Position numbers and translations under genes: made by a program. Shown here piece after piece: positions 10,661-21,984 of a stretch of 64,000 nt of DNA (the first letter of the stretch is position 1; each line of letters starts with the position of its first letter). The notes under the pieces were generated by a model that saw only the letters and a program-made list of their open reading frames with translations, did not search any database and was not told where the DNA came from. The stretch comes from Agapetus fuscipes (taxonomy: Eukaryota; Arthropoda; Insecta; Trichoptera; Glossosomatidae), in assembly GCA_951799405.1 (NCBI GenBank), contig OX637363.1:1860001-1924000 (forward strand), given 5' to 3'.

Positions 10661-11078
10661 TATTTTTAATTTTCTTCATACTCCTCATTTTCTTCAATTC
10701 CACCTTACATTCCTTACTTCCTAGTGATTCTTTCAATGCTTCGCCATCTAACTCTACGTGTTCAAGATTTACAAGCTTTCTTCTACAATCTTTTGACGAT
10801 TGTTCTTAGTTCTTCTCTTTGCGACAGGAGTTCATGAAGGTTTCTGGCTTCTGAAATTGCGTAAGGTGACGAAGGTGCGTCTCCAAGGTCTATTGATACT
10901 GGGTATTGAGTCATTTGTATGCAAACTTTATATGCAGGTCTAGCGACAGTGCCAGCCCACTGCCCTAGATTTGGATTTTTATATGCGCTATGGAATACGA
11001 ATGATGGCTTCGATACGCGCTTACAAAACCCATCCGATTCAAGCCTTCTATATATTTATTAAATGCAGACCTTGATTT
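10661..11078 (-). other. degraded LINE reverse-transcriptase pieces
   Basis: At 10728-10765 the phrase TCTTTCAATGCTTCGCCATC matches the RTE-2 coding strand near 48711. The rest is unrecognised. Confidence 0.4.
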
Positions 11079-11597
11079 ATAGGTTAGTATGAGGCTGACC
11101 ACTCATACTGTAAAAAACGGTTCACTTTGCCAATGTCCCCCCTGTTCCAGGGATGGTCGGCAAGAGATGTAGGGCTTATGTTCATTTGAGATTAAGTTTT
11201 TATATAGTAGGTCCACATGCGGCATGTCGCTCCCCCAGTTCTTGTTTATCGTATACGCCAATCTTGTCAAATATGACTTTGTCATGCAGTTGTCTTATGA
11301 ATCAAAGTATACACAATCTGAGCTAAGAAAAACCGTAAAACTCGATAATGTGAGAGTTCTTTTAAATATTTTTCAAATAATTTTCTTGTTTTTATAAGAC
11401 ACATTGGTCCAGTACACATGCAAACATTGCTCATGAATTTTTTTCTCAATGGCGTATACGGTAATCAAGAACTAAGGCAGCGATGTGTTAGCGCGAACCT
11501 TTACATATCTGCTTGTGGGAATGCGTTTAATATAAATCTTAAATGATATATATCTTTGCAGCTTAGATTAGATTAGATTAGATTAGATTAGACACTT
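11079..11597 (+). mobile_element. LINE-C 3'-end copy split by MITE-G
   Basis: The left part ends CACATGCGGCATGT and the right part resumes ATGTGTTAGCGCGAACC. Removing 11228-11482 and one ATGT restores the usual module. The tail is a clean run of TTAGA units. Confidence 0.85.
11228..11482. mobile_element. MITE-G, 255 bp, with 4-bp target duplication
   Basis: The ends are CGCTCCCCCAGTTCTTG and the inverted counterpart CAAGAACTAAGGCAGCG, both continuing into GTATACGCC. ATGT flanks both sides (11224-11227 and 11483-11486), and the host LINE-C sequence requires only one ATGT. It has no ORF. The inner copy at 18472 has the same length. Confidence 0.85.
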
Positions 11598-11639
11598 TTA
11601 TTTTGACTGTATGTAACTCTGTCGCCATTTTAATTGTAG

Positions 11640-11935
11640 ACAATTTAATTTTTCTTTTTCCACTCAGTCAGGAGAGCACCTCCCGAACTTGTTCCACCAA
11701 CACCACGAATTGCGGCTTTAACTTCTCATGTCAAAAAGTGCTCAGAAACACTTCTCGAGCCCTAAATTCTTGCACTTAAAGGCTTTTATTTTTCGTGTTT
11801 TCTGATTCATCCTTGCTCTGTGTACCACTTGAGACAGTGTAGCATCACGGGAGGGCCTTCTGCCGCTTGCATCTCACTCTATTTCTGATGCGTGTCCTGT
11901 GACACATTCCCGGATGGGATGGATATACAGAGCAT
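11640..11935 (-). repeat. repeat K, copy 1 (non-LTR-like)
   Basis: It shares CACGGGAGGGCCTTCTGCC, CCCGGATGGGATGGATAT and CAGGAGAGCRCCTCCC with 26140-26430. Its class is uncertain; the copy at 25995-26481 is flanked by a 12-bp duplication. Confidence 0.55.
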
Positions 11936-12150
11936 GGGTTTGTGGAGGGAGAACAAGTGTCGCCATTCCATTAGGGGATGCCAGAGCCTCTGCAGAGTTG
12001 CCTTTATTTTTTCTTATCCTGGCATACCTCTTTCAATTCATTCTATCCTTTTTCACCTTTCACCATATCACCGTTTTCATGCATTTTTACCTTTACGCCA
12101 AACAGCTCCCAAGAAGCCTAGTTCTAATTTTATTGTGAAAGTTGGGTAAC
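11936..12150 (-). mobile_element. LINE-D 3' end and coding remnant
   Basis: It reads CGCCATTCCATTAGG, CCAGAGCCTCTGCAGAG and then a degraded coding end. The same order is seen at 26905-27240, 31295-31485 and 40085-40158. Confidence 0.6.
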
Positions 12151-12304
12151 GCGTGCCAGTACTTTTATTTTGAATTTGAAATAAATACCAAAACTGCAGA
12201 CTATTTTTGTGAGGATTGAACCCTAGCCTCCTTGCATGGAACAAAAGCAATTTACAAACTGAGCTATCGACTGAAGTTATACCGTATTTTTAAAATAAAC
12301 AAAT

Positions 12305-12625
12305 TAAGCATCGTCCAGCCGTTAGCTCAGATAGAAGAGTGCTTGCACTCGGGCTTGAAACCCACCGAGAGTGCCAGAAATGATTTCCCATTTCGTTGTT
12401 TATTTCAAACCCAAAATAAAATACTCATCCTTCGCAAGAAATGAGTACCAGCCACTCAGGACCTGGGAAATACCCACTTCAACTGAAGTGGTTGGCCTGT
12501 AAAAGTATATAGGTGTAAAATATCTGTTAAAGTGAATAACTGCCACTCGCCACATGAGACGCCTACGGGGAAAACGAGGCAAGAAGTAACAATATATTTG
12601 TAGCTTTATAAGCGTAGCGTAACGA
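12305..12625 (+). mobile_element. SINE-B, diverged full copy
   Basis: The head at 12314 (CGTTAGCTCAGATAGAAGAG) has a deletion before the B box. The body has CCACTTCAACTGAAGTGG and it ends at a changed tail (TTTGTAGCTTTATAAGCG). Confidence 0.75.
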
Positions 12626-12857
12626 AACTGCACAAGGCATGTTTTGCTAGTATGCTACCAGCTGACCTCTTGTCTTAGCTAATCGTTGCGTTCTGGTTAC
12701 ATAAGCCATAAACACACATCACTTATAATATCTCTTACTGGCAACTCACAATACACGACACGACATTGCAAACACTGCTATCTCACCTTTACATGTGTTG
12801 GTTTAACCTGAATCCACTAATTTTATCTAACACCTCTTTGATCTATGTTGAAAAGGT

Positions 12858-13098
12858 ATCTATAATCTATAATCTAAGTTGCAAAGATATATTAACATTT
12901 AAAGCTGATATCAAATGCATGCCCAAAAACAAACACGTGTATTTCGCGCTTACAAATGCTGAATGTGAACCTACAATGTAAAAACTCAATCTCAAATAAA
13001 CAAAATACCTGCAACTCTTGCCGACCTTCCCAGGGGTGACATTGGCAAAGTTTTTGACAGTATGGGTTGTCAGCCTCATACCAACCTATAAGTCAAGG
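12858..13098 (-). mobile_element. LINE-C 3'-end copy
   Basis: Shorter around the CCCTGTTTCAGGG block, where only CCCAGGGGTGACATTGGC remains. Confidence 0.75.
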
Positions 13099-13182
13099 AA
13101 TGCAAACAATTAATTACATTTAAGTATATAAAACAAACAATTAAACAATAAAAATTAAAACCAACCTTTAAAATCACAAATG

Positions 13183-13397
13183 ATATGTTTCACTTTGCCA
13201 ATGTCACCCCTGTTTCAGGGAAGGACGGCAAGAGTTGCAGGGTGTATGTCCATTTGAGATTTGGTTTTTATGTTGAAGGTTCACATGAGGCATGTGCAAG
13301 CGCGAACTTGTACGTGTCTGGTTGTGAGAACGCACGTAATGTGAATCTCCAATGTAACATATCTTTGCAACTTAGATTAGATTAGATTAGATTAGAT
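13183..13397 (+). mobile_element. LINE-C 3'-end copy, 5' shortened
   Basis: It enters at GTTTCACTTTGCCAATG without the first ~40 bp of the module and ends in a long TTAGA run. Confidence 0.8.
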
Positions 13398-13600
13398 ATG
13401 TTTAATCATCAAAACAAATATAAAATACAAAATTCAAATTTAATAAACCCAGTCCTAGCCGTCAGCATCACATATCAACCGCCATTTCTTTCTGTCCTTA
13501 CATACTTCTTTCATTTCCTCCAGAGTCATGATCTTCTCCATACAAGCTCTCCTTTTATTATGACTCTGGATATCCCATTCATTCGCTCATTCAGTAGGTA
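13398..13600 (-). pseudogene. LINE-C coding end
   Basis: The reverse strand encodes the last residues of the RTE-like protein, degraded, with the phrase ATTCATTCGC at its inner edge. It abuts the tail of the plus-strand copy before it, so two copies lie head to tail in opposite directions. Confidence 0.6.
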
Positions 13601-13842
13601 CAGTCAGGACACAAATTTGTCTCTCCATCATTAATCAAGTCTCTATTCATTAATCTTTTTTTCACAGTGACTAATTAGCGTAATTAACGATGACTTACAC
13701 TAATCACCATATCAATTCTATCTATTTAAATCTTCATTGTGTGCATTCATACGCGAGGTGATGCTCTGTTCATCTTAATAAGCTTGCATTCCTTTCATTA
13801 GTTCCGCGTTGCCAAACATCTTAAGATGGAAATAAAGATGAT

Positions 13843-13978
13843 AATAATAATAATAATATTAGGATGATTTATTAGGTGAGCGCTGTTTTTGTGTGTATCA
13901 CACCTCAAGAGCCATGTGCAAGCTTGGTCGTCACTGTAAAAAGCGCCAATTCTCAAGTAAGACCCAGTTGTTGTAACG
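13843..13978 (-). mobile_element. SINE-A 3' half
   Basis: Starts with an ATAATAATA tail and the usual CATCCTAAT boundary and stops in the middle of the body at GTTGTAACGTTGGA. Confidence 0.75.
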
Positions 13979-13984
13979 TTGGAC

Positions 13985-14440
13985 TAAGTACGGCAGTGCG
14001 TCGCTTTACCATTTTTCCGAACGCGGAATGCGCGTGCGGCGGGGTCACGCAGGATGTGCGTCACAGAAGAAAAATTGGAATGCTCAGTCTTTTTTTTTAT
14101 CGATATTACCACGGAGCTTGTTCTAATGAGCTCCATTCATTAATCCCTCCCCCTCTCATTTCAGAAAGGGAAACTCGTAGTACGACTCTCATTCATCCCT
14201 TTGCAGTCGATCTCAAAACTATGAAAACTTGGCGTTTTCATGACTCATTCCTTTGCCAAACTGCCCGTTTATGGAATGATCTACCAGTATCTGTGTTCCC
14301 TTCCCAATTTAATCCGGTTTTATTCAAAACCAACATCAATCACCACTTCCTTGCAGCGCCTCACGATAGAAGCAAGAACTCAAGCAACACCTCTGCGGCA
14401 CCCTTCCAGGGTGACAAAGACCCCCAAGACTTTTAAGAAT
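13985..14440 (+). pseudogene. C-terminal remnant of a non-LTR retrotransposon polyprotein
   Basis: The translation contains RRKIGMLSLFFYRYYHGACS, then SNELHSLIPPP and later DSFLCQTARLWNDLPVSVFP. This arrangement is familiar from the C-terminal end of insect non-LTR reverse transcriptases annotated as jockey-like. The reverse transcriptase core is missing, so this is a truncated copy. A second piece of the same end lies in the opposite orientation at 14930-15073. Confidence 0.65.
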
Positions 14441-14929
14441 TGGGGAGCCTCCCGCACAGGATTCCTAAAAAAAAGTTTAATCAATCAGAAAAAAGAAAAT
14501 AGATGGCTTACTAAATGTGTAGAGAAACTAAATTTGACTATTATTAATTAGGTATCTCTTGTCCTATAAGTAGTACTTCATATTTCCGATAAACATCTTT
14601 GAATTAACTTCAAACTTTCTCCACATACATTATATTGATGCGACAAAGAAAATAATTTTGAAAAGAAGATTAAAGCGAATGAAGAACTAAACCTGAATGC
14701 TTAATAGAAATGTATGGAGATCATAAGTGACAATCAAAATTTCAACACTCTTTTTACACATTATATTCAAGTGGGTACTTATGCGTAGAGTTTTCAATCT
14801 TGCTGCAAGCATGGAGGTAGTAAGTAATTCAATGGAGGGGCTATGAATGTGATTTAGTTCCAATTGACATGATGCACCGTCTTTAACACCATATCGACCG
14901 TGGTGTGTGTGTCATTGCTTTGTTTTGAG
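14441..14929. other. no recognised feature
   Basis: AT-rich spacer between two inverted pieces of the same LINE end. I see nothing else in it. Confidence 0.4.
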
Positions 14930-15073
14930 ACATTGAGAGGAAATGGCGATTGATATTGGATTGGAAAAGGGCAAGGTTAAATTGGGATGGAAACACAGAT
15001 ACCGGTAACTCATTCCATAAGCGGGCAGTTTGGCAGAGGAATGAGTCGTGAAAACACCAAGTTCTCATAGTTT
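14930..15073 (-). pseudogene. second copy of the jockey-like C-terminal end
   Basis: On the reverse strand it reads TWCFHDSFLCQTARLWNELP, matching the plus-strand copy at about 14230-14290. Confidence 0.65.
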
Positions 15074-15296
15074 TGGTATGCGGCTGACCAAACATTCTGT
15101 AAAAATGGTTCACTTTGCCAATGTCACGCCTGTTTCAGGGAAGGACGGCAAGAGTTGCAGGTTGTATGTCCATTTGAGATTTGGTTTTTATGTTGTAGGC
15201 ATGTGTAGGCGCGAACTTGTACATGTCTGGTTGTGAGAATGCATGTAATGTGAATCTCCAATGTAACATATCTTTGCAACTTAGATTAGATTAGAA
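15074..15296 (+). mobile_element. LINE-C 3'-end copy
   Basis: Enters at TATGCGGCTGACCAAACATT and ends in a short TTAGA tail. It has a small deletion in the middle of the module. Confidence 0.78.
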
Positions 15297-15406
15297 AAGG
15301 CTGTAGGGCATAAACGACATAAACTAAATTGTTCAGGAGAGCACTTTAAAATTTGAGAGTGCAGAAAAATGGCATAACTCTTATCTTTTTTTTATCTAAT
15401 CTAATC

Positions 15407-15922
15407 TAATCTAAGTTGCAAAGATATGTTACATTGGAGAATCACATTACATGCATTCCCACAACCAGACACGTACAAGTTCGCGCTTGCACATGCCTCA
15501 TGTGAACCTACAACATAAAAACCAAATCTCAAATGGACATACACCCTGCAACTCTTGCCGTCCTTCCCTGAGACAGGGGTGACATTGGCAAAGTGAACCA
15601 TTTTTACAGCATGGGTGGTCAGCCGCATACCAACCTATAAGTCAAGGAACACACACACACGACAAATTACATTTTATATATCACTAAATAATAATATCCA
15701 AATACAAAATATCCATTTACAAATAAAAACAAATTCCAATTTAATAAACCCTAGCCGCCAACATTACAGATCAACCGCCATTTCTTTCTGTCCTTACATA
15801 CTTCTTTCATTTCCTCCAGAGTCATAATTTTCTTCATACAGGCTCTTCTTTTATTATGACTCTGGATATTCCATTCATTCGCAATTTCGGATATTTGGTC
15901 CATCCATACCTTCATATCATAT
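15407..15922 (-). mobile_element. LINE-C 3' end with coding end
   Basis: The module is at 15407-15650, the spacer at 15650-15755, and the coding end follows at 15755-15922. The reverse strand encodes KVWMDQISEIANEW and later KKWRLICNVGG before a stop. This copy links the module directly to the RTE-like protein. Confidence 0.82.
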
Positions 15923-15939
15923 TCATATCTAATCTAATC

Positions 15940-16390
15940 TAATCTAATCTAAGCTGCAAAGATATATATCATTTAAGATTTAAATTAAATGCATTCCCAC
16001 AAGCAGACATGTATAATTTCGCGCTAACACATGCCGCATGTGGACCTACAATATAAAAACCCAATCTCAAATGAACATAAGCCTTGCAACTCTTGCCGTC
16101 CTTCCCTGAAACAGGGGTGACATTGGCAAAGTGAACCAATTTTTTACAGTATGGGTGGTCAGCCACATAACAACCTATAAGTCAAGGAACATACATGACA
16201 AATTACATTTTTAAAATCAATAAATTATAATATATACATGGACATAAAAAACTAAATCATAAAAACCAATTTTACTTTAACAAACCCTAGCCGCCAACAT
16301 CACAGATCAACCGCCATTTCTTTCTATCCTTACATACTTCTTTCATTTCCTCCAGAGTCATAACCTTCTTCATACAAGCTCTTCTTTTCA
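15940..16390 (-). mobile_element. LINE-C 3' end with coding end
   Basis: Same order as the preceding copy: module at 15940-16190, spacer, then coding end at 16285-16390. The two copies are adjacent and in the same orientation. Confidence 0.8.
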
Positions 16391-16449
16391 TCTCATATCA
16401 TATCGTTAAAATCATAACAGCTCTAAATTAAAACAATAAAGGAATTTAT

Positions 16450-16735
16450 TGGCATTCCTATTAATGTGGTTTTACGATGATTTAAGATTGTATATGTTAC
16501 AAGCGCCTTTAGGACAAAAAAGTCAAAATCTTGTCGGTTACACCAAAACCATACTTCGAAAACGCAGTTATTTGCTTGGGCGTAAATAACATAAAAATAA
16601 TCGTAGAGCTATGGGAGTTAGCGCATTAGAAAGAGCGGAAAATTTCCAGTAGGATAGCATTCATAACTCATTTTTGACTAAAAGCTCGATTATGCTTTTA
16701 ACCGTCGAAATATTGTTTATAGTGCTGCTCGCTCA
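16450..16735 (+). repeat. repeat H, copy 1
   Basis: It is the inverted partner of 50826-51110, sharing GGCATTCCTATTAATG, ACACCAAAACCATACTTCG and AACGCAGTT. No coding capacity and no clear ends. Confidence 0.6.
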
Positions 16736-17202
16736 CGAGATATTAAATGTTTATCAATTTTCTATGTAAGCAACGTGTCTCTACTCCGTCTTCAATCTAT
16801 GTACATAGCACCATAGAAACCCATGAATTCAGCATGGTAACGGTATTTGTTACTAGTGTTGTTGAAATTATGAAAATATCTGATAAATTAATTCAAGAAC
16901 GCGGCGAGAATTTACATGATATTTGTAGCTTAGTTGCGTTGGGTTTTTTTTTAATTTAAGCGAACTTGGTAACCATCAAATGATTATTATATTTTTTGCA
17001 ATGTTTTTGCGACCTAATTTTCCCAGTGTGTGTAATACTCAACAAGTTACAAGTCGACATTGTGTTTGGTATTCAAATAATAATATAATAGCGGAGTTAA
17101 TTCTCAAATGAGATTGAAGAGTTACATACCTACTTTTGCTTTTCACAGCATTCAATTAGGCGGACGTGGTATTTTCACGCTTGAAATTCAAATATATTTT
17201 AT
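16736..17202. other. no recognised feature
   Basis: A short frame at 16747-16959 has no features of a known protein. The end (TATTTGTAGCTTAGTTGCG) matches the SINE-B tail, so part of it may be SINE-derived. Confidence 0.4.
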
Positions 17203-17415
17203 TTCTAATCTTATCTAAGTTGCCAAGATTTGTAAAATTGGGGATTTATATTATTTGCATTTCTACAAGCAGACCCGTGCATGAATTCGTGCTTAAACAT
17301 GTCGCATATGGACTTGCAATATAAAAACCCAAATCTCGAATGAACTTACACCCTGCAACTCTTGTCGACCTTTCTGGAACAGGGACGACATTTTCAAAGT
17401 GAACCATTTTTTACC
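17203..17415 (-). mobile_element. LINE-C 3'-end copy, diverged
   Basis: Reads TCTAAGTTGCCAAGATTTG to GTGAACCATTTTTTAC and stops before the 5' boundary of the module. Confidence 0.7.
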
Positions 17416-17482
17416 AGAGGGTGCCGGAAATGATTTGAAATTTCGATGTTTACTTTCAAGGCAATGAGAAGCAGCCAATGAG

Positions 17483-17995
17483 AAGTAACCCCCATGGCTG
17501 GAAGTCTCATCACCGCGGTAACTCATACCTACCGAATATCGGTAATATTCGTATTTTTATGTAAATAGAATATGCAATATAAATATTAAGATAGGTAGAT
17601 GTATTTGCAGCTGATAATTTTGTGCTCGAAATATCTATTTGACTGTTCGAGAAGCTTCTTGCAAAATTCACCTTTAGAAGCTTCTATCGATGGGCTATAT
17701 AAGCCGCAAACAGCTTGCAGGAGTGCAGTTCTATTGCGACATTGAGCCTTTGAAGACTAAACAGCATAAGTAAGCACAAACCATCTGAGAAATAAATAAA
17801 TGTAAATTGCAAAATCAAATGTTAAAGTGTAAAAAATAAATCTAACTGTAAAATAAATAACCCAAAAAAAGAACAGTATGAAGACTAATCAGCTGTTCAC
17901 TTGCTGCCATCTTTAATTGATAGGTATTGATAGAAATATTACTGATATTGGATGGGTTAGAATTACCGTGGTGATCAGACTTGAGGCTAGTCGCA
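17483..17995. repeat. repeat E with inverted ends, split by a solo LTR
   Basis: The left end GGCTGGAAGTCTCATCACC returns inverted near 17960-17990. The central phrase GAAGACTAATCAGCTG follows the LTR. Other copies or parts are at 38157-38245, 58582-58695 and 60078-60215. Confidence 0.65.
17555..17875 (+). mobile_element. solo LTR with GTAT target duplication
   Basis: A TATATAAG box at about 17696 is followed by a GC-richer leader and AATAAA signals, and the copy ends AAAAAGAACA. GTAT lies on both sides (17551-17554 and 17876-17879), and other repeat E copies are uninterrupted there. A second copy is at 30933-31261. No internal retroviral genes are present. Confidence 0.7.
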
Positions 17996-18471
17996 GAGGT
18001 GTACCACAATCGTCCATACTTCTCAGGCAATAAGAATGGCCGCATCACAACAAGTAGGTGCACGCGTTTACAATACACCAGTACGTAGGCCAGAGTCAGG
18101 CACGGATTAAGGGCGGTTCGAGAGGTGCGACTGAACCAGGCCCCCACGTCCTAGGGACCCCTCCGACATTTTAGAAAAATACAATTCAAAGATTTTTTCG
18201 ACTTAAATTTGTTCGGGGGCATCCACGACCAAGGGCCCCCCAAAGACTTTTTAGAAATTAGTTTAAGAAGATATTTCTATTGATTTTTTTTCGGCGTTCT
18301 AAGCAAAAAGGGCCTCTAGACCAAATGAACTAATGGTGACTTGCATGCAAGTATACAGAAAAATATTGCAACGTATTTTTTACAAAAAGTACAAGCTTTC
18401 AACAAGTCGCTCCCCCAGTTCTTGTTTACCTTATACGTCAATCTTATCAAATATGACTTTTTCATGCAGTT

Positions 18472-18726
18472 CGCTCCCTCAGTTCTTGTTTATCGTATAC
18501 GCCAATCTTGTCAAATATGACTTTTTCATGCAGTTGTCTTATGAATCAAATTCAACACAATCTGAGCTAAGAAAAACCAGTAAACTTGATAATGTGAGAG
18601 TTCTTTTACATGTTTTTTAAATAAATTTCTTGTTTTCATAAGACACATTGGTCCAGTACACATGCAAACATTGCTCATGTAAAATTTTCTCAATGGCGTA
18701 TACGATAAACAAGAACTGAGGCAGCG
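18472..18726. mobile_element. inner MITE-G inserted into another MITE-G
   Basis: 255 bp long, the same as the copy at 11228. AGTT flanks it on both sides (18468-18471 and 18727-18730), and the outer copy needs only one AGTT in CATGCAGTTGTCTTATG. Confidence 0.85.
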
Positions 18727-18830
18727 AGTTGTCTTATGAATCAAATTCTACACAATCTGAGATAAGAAAAACCGTAAAACTCGATAATGTGAGAGTTCTT
18801 TTAAATATTATTTAAGGTGTATTTGAGACC

Positions 18831-19570
18831 AAAAACAACTTTGGCTATTCAAAAAAATATTTATAGGGTTAGCTTTCCATATATTTAAAAGAATTGAAAA
18901 TATTTTTTTTTATTTTTTTTTTCCTTCAAATCAGCTGGTAATATGCCAAAAACCATTTTAAAAAGGCTGACTTTCCAGCGCGACTCACTTGTTATTCATA
19001 AATATTTCAATGCCAAATATTTCATTTTTCGATAAAGTATTTATTCAGTTAAATTGAGACGATTTTCGAAAATTCATTTTTTACTTATTTACTGAGTAAT
19101 AAATTTTGTTTGAAAATGTGTTTACGTAATATATTTTTGTACGCGTTTTTAGTTCCTCCTGATCATTTTCCGCAAAAATCACATCGTGGTTAAGTGAAAC
19201 AAATGTTTTTAATTGTTTTCGTACATATTTCATTTGTCTAACAAAAAGAGGTAACATGTAAAGGCCTCTTGTAATTTTCGATTTTTGTTAATTTTCTATT
19301 TTTTACATAGATGGCGTTGGCCTATCCAATTTGATGGTTAGGCCGACAGAGGTGAAAAAACAGTTTTCTTGAAGACCGATCGGGACACATGCATACATAC
19401 ATATTATGTTCACATATTATATACGTATAAAGTATGCAATATGTATATGTGTAAATGAAATATACAGAATACGCGTAAAAATTCCGATATATGTTGACGG
19501 TACGACGGAAAAGAGACATGAACACCATGTCGAGTCGATAGAGTCGATAATAATATAATTTTGTATTCAT
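18831..19570. other. interior of the TTAA insertion, unrecognised
   Basis: AT-rich, with no frame I can support and no match to other parts of the window. Confidence 0.4.
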
Positions 19571-19576
19571 TTTCAG

Positions 19577-20999
19577 GATTCCACGACATATCGATAAAAG
19601 ACAATTCGTCCAACGATTACTCGGCCATAGACAAATCGGTCACACGACACTTCGTCCTCACGACTTTTCGGCAAACGAAATTTCGGTCAAAGACAAATCG
19701 GTCAACGACAACTCGTCCAACAACAACTCGGCCATAGACAAATCGGTCACACGACACTTCGTCCTCACGACTTTTCGGCAAACGAAATTTCGGTCAAAGA
19801 CAAATCGGTCAACGACAACTCGTCCAACAACAACTCGGCCATAGACAAATCGGTCACACGACACTTCGTCTACACGACTTTTCGGCCAACGACATTTCGG
19901 TCAAAGACAAATCGGTCAACGACAACCCGTCCAAAGACCCGGCCATAGACAAGTCGGTCACACGACACTCCGTCCACACGACTTTTCGGCCAACGACATT
20001 TCGGTCAAAGACAAATCGGTCAACGACAACCCGTCCAAAGACAAGTCGGTCACACGACACTTCGTCCTCACGACTTTTCGGCAAACGAAATTTCGGTCAA
20101 AGACAAATCGGTCAACGACAACCCGTCCAAAGACAAGTCGGTCACACGACACTCCGTCCACACGACTTTTCGGCCAACGACATTTCGGTCAACGACAACC
20201 CGTCCAAAGACCCGGCCATAGACAAGTCGGTCACACGACACTTCGTCCACACGACTTTTCGGCCAACGACATTTCGTTCAAAGACAAATCGGTCAACGAC
20301 AACCTGTTCAAAGACAACTCGGCCATAGACAAGTCGGTCACACGACACTCCGTCCACACGACTTTTCGGCCAACGACATTTCGGTCAAAGACAAATCGGT
20401 CAACGACAACCCGTCCAAAGACAAGTCGGTCACACGACACTCCGTCCACACGACTTTTCGGCCAACGACATTTCGGTCAACGACAACCCGTCCAAAGACC
20501 CGGCCATAGACAAGTCGGTCACACGACACTTCGTCCTCACGACTTTTCGGCAAACGAAATTTCGGTCAAAGACAAATCGGTCAACGACAACTCGTCCAAC
20601 AACAACTCGGCCATAGACAAATCGGTCACACGACACTTCGTCCTCACGACTTTTCGGCAAACGAAATTTCGGTCAAAGACAAATCGGTCAACGACAACCC
20701 GTCCAAAGACAAGTCGGTCACACGACACTCCGTCCACACGACTTTTCGGCCAACGACATTTCGGTCAACGACAACCCGTCCAAAGACCCGGCCATAGACA
20801 AGTCGGTCACACGACACTCCGTCCACACGACTTTTCAGCTAACGACATTTCGGTCAAAGACAAATCGGTCAACGACAACCCGTCCAAAGACAACTCGGCC
20901 ATAGACAAATCGGTCACACGACACTTCGTCCACACGACTTTTCGGCCAACGACTTTTCGGTCAACGACATTTCGGTCAATGACATTTCGGTCATATACA
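19577..20999. repeat. 107-bp minisatellite of about 13 units
   Basis: Units are 107 bp long with shorter variants of about 93 bp. Each is made of 15-bp steps; on the reverse strand these read like TTGTCGTTGACCGAT. The array starts GGATTCCACGACATATCG and ends GGTCATATACAATATATGG, after which a SINE-A head follows. Related sequence forms two inverted arms at 39003-39655. Frames on the reverse strand stay open because of composition, not because of coding. Confidence 0.9.
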
Positions 21000-21125
21000 A
21001 TATATGGTATTCAACCGGTCCGTAGTGTTGTGATTTACACTTCTGACTCGTAAATGGAAGATTGTGTTTAGAGGGCTTTTGAGGTGTGATACACACAAAA
21101 ACAACGCTCACCAAATAAATCATTC
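21000..21125 (+). mobile_element. SINE-A with a large internal deletion
   Basis: The head (ACCGGTCCGTAGTGTTGTG) is joined to the 3' end (AGAGGGCTTTTGAGGTGTG). The body between them is missing. Confidence 0.7.
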
Positions 21126-21261
21126 TTTTTTTTTAATTGTCGAAATAACGAATCGTGAAAATAAATAGTTTGTTAACGAACAGGTTTTCTAAGATATTCT
21201 GTGGAGCACATCTATATGTGACCGAAAGTCGTTTGAACGAAATTTCGTGTGAACGAAAAAA
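21126..21261. other. possible degraded minisatellite arm
   Basis: GACCGAAAGTCGTTTGAACG and CGAAATTTCGTGTGAACG resemble inverted minisatellite steps. Confidence 0.35.
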
Positions 21262-21660
21262 CCTTTCCCAATGACCGGTCACCAAAGGTCCATCCAGCTT
21301 TACTTTATCCAGCAACTGGGTCTTGCTTGACAATTGGCGCTTTGTAGCGACGATGACCAAGCTCGTAAAAATGTCGATAGCTCAATTGGTAGAATGCTTG
21401 CATTCCATTTTTGAGAGCAAGGGTTCGATCTCAAGGCTTACTCAGCCTTCACAAGAAATGAGAACCAGCCCCCTCGGGAGCTGGGAAACCCCCACTTCAA
21501 ATGAAGTGGTTGGTGTAAAGCCGGCCACTTTACCTGTAAAAATAAATAGGTCCCGAATCCCGAAGTGACACTAAATACTGTAACTTCTAACTATAAAAAA
21601 TAACTATGTAACTACTAACTATATAGTGTAACTACACATAATGTGTAGCTTAGTTGCGTT
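21262..21660 (+). mobile_element. dimeric SINE A-B
   Basis: A SINE-A body (CCAAAGGTCCATCCAGC) runs to CCAAGCTCGTAAAAA and then directly into the SINE-B head GTCGATAGCTCAATTGG. The SINE-B half ends GTAGCTTAGTTGCG. The B box here is shortened (GGGTTCGATCTCAAGG). Confidence 0.8.
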
Positions 21661-21740
21661 CTGTGCTCCGCCGGGAATTGAACTTACAACCTTCCGATTA
21701 AGAGTTGGAAGCGCAGTCAATAGACTAAGGACCGATCTTT
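21661..21740 (-). mobile_element. SINE-A head fragment
   Basis: TGCTCCGCCGGGAATTGAAC and ACTAAGGACCGATC are the reverse of the head. Confidence 0.65.
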
Positions 21741-21984
21741 TTGCACGCATTTGGAAAAAAAATGTCGAATTCTAAGAAATATTATTATTTATTATACAAC
21801 AAGTAGGTAGGTACCTTTTGTTGGTATTAACTTTTTCCTCGCTGACGATATTCTGCTGGCCATGTTGTGTTATTATTGTTATTTGAGATGCAGGTGTTTT
21901 CTTATGTAGGGCTGTCAAAAATATACTGTCTTCATGCGTGAAATTAATTTAAAAAAAAAATTTCATTACTTTGGTTTAGCTCAA

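Noticed and set aside
13370..13400. Telomere-like repeats
   Set aside because: The runs are TTAGA units at the end of LINE-C copies, not the insect TTAGG telomere repeat.
19577..20999. CRISPR-like array
   Set aside because: Repeats are contiguous with no unique spacers, and the DNA is eukaryotic.
19658..21123. Overlapping reverse-strand frames with repeats such as VTDLSLDGLSLTDLSLTEMS that look like a pentapeptide-repeat protein
   Set aside because: The 107-bp unit is not a multiple of three and the frames shift from unit to unit. They are a by-product of the 15-bp DNA step.
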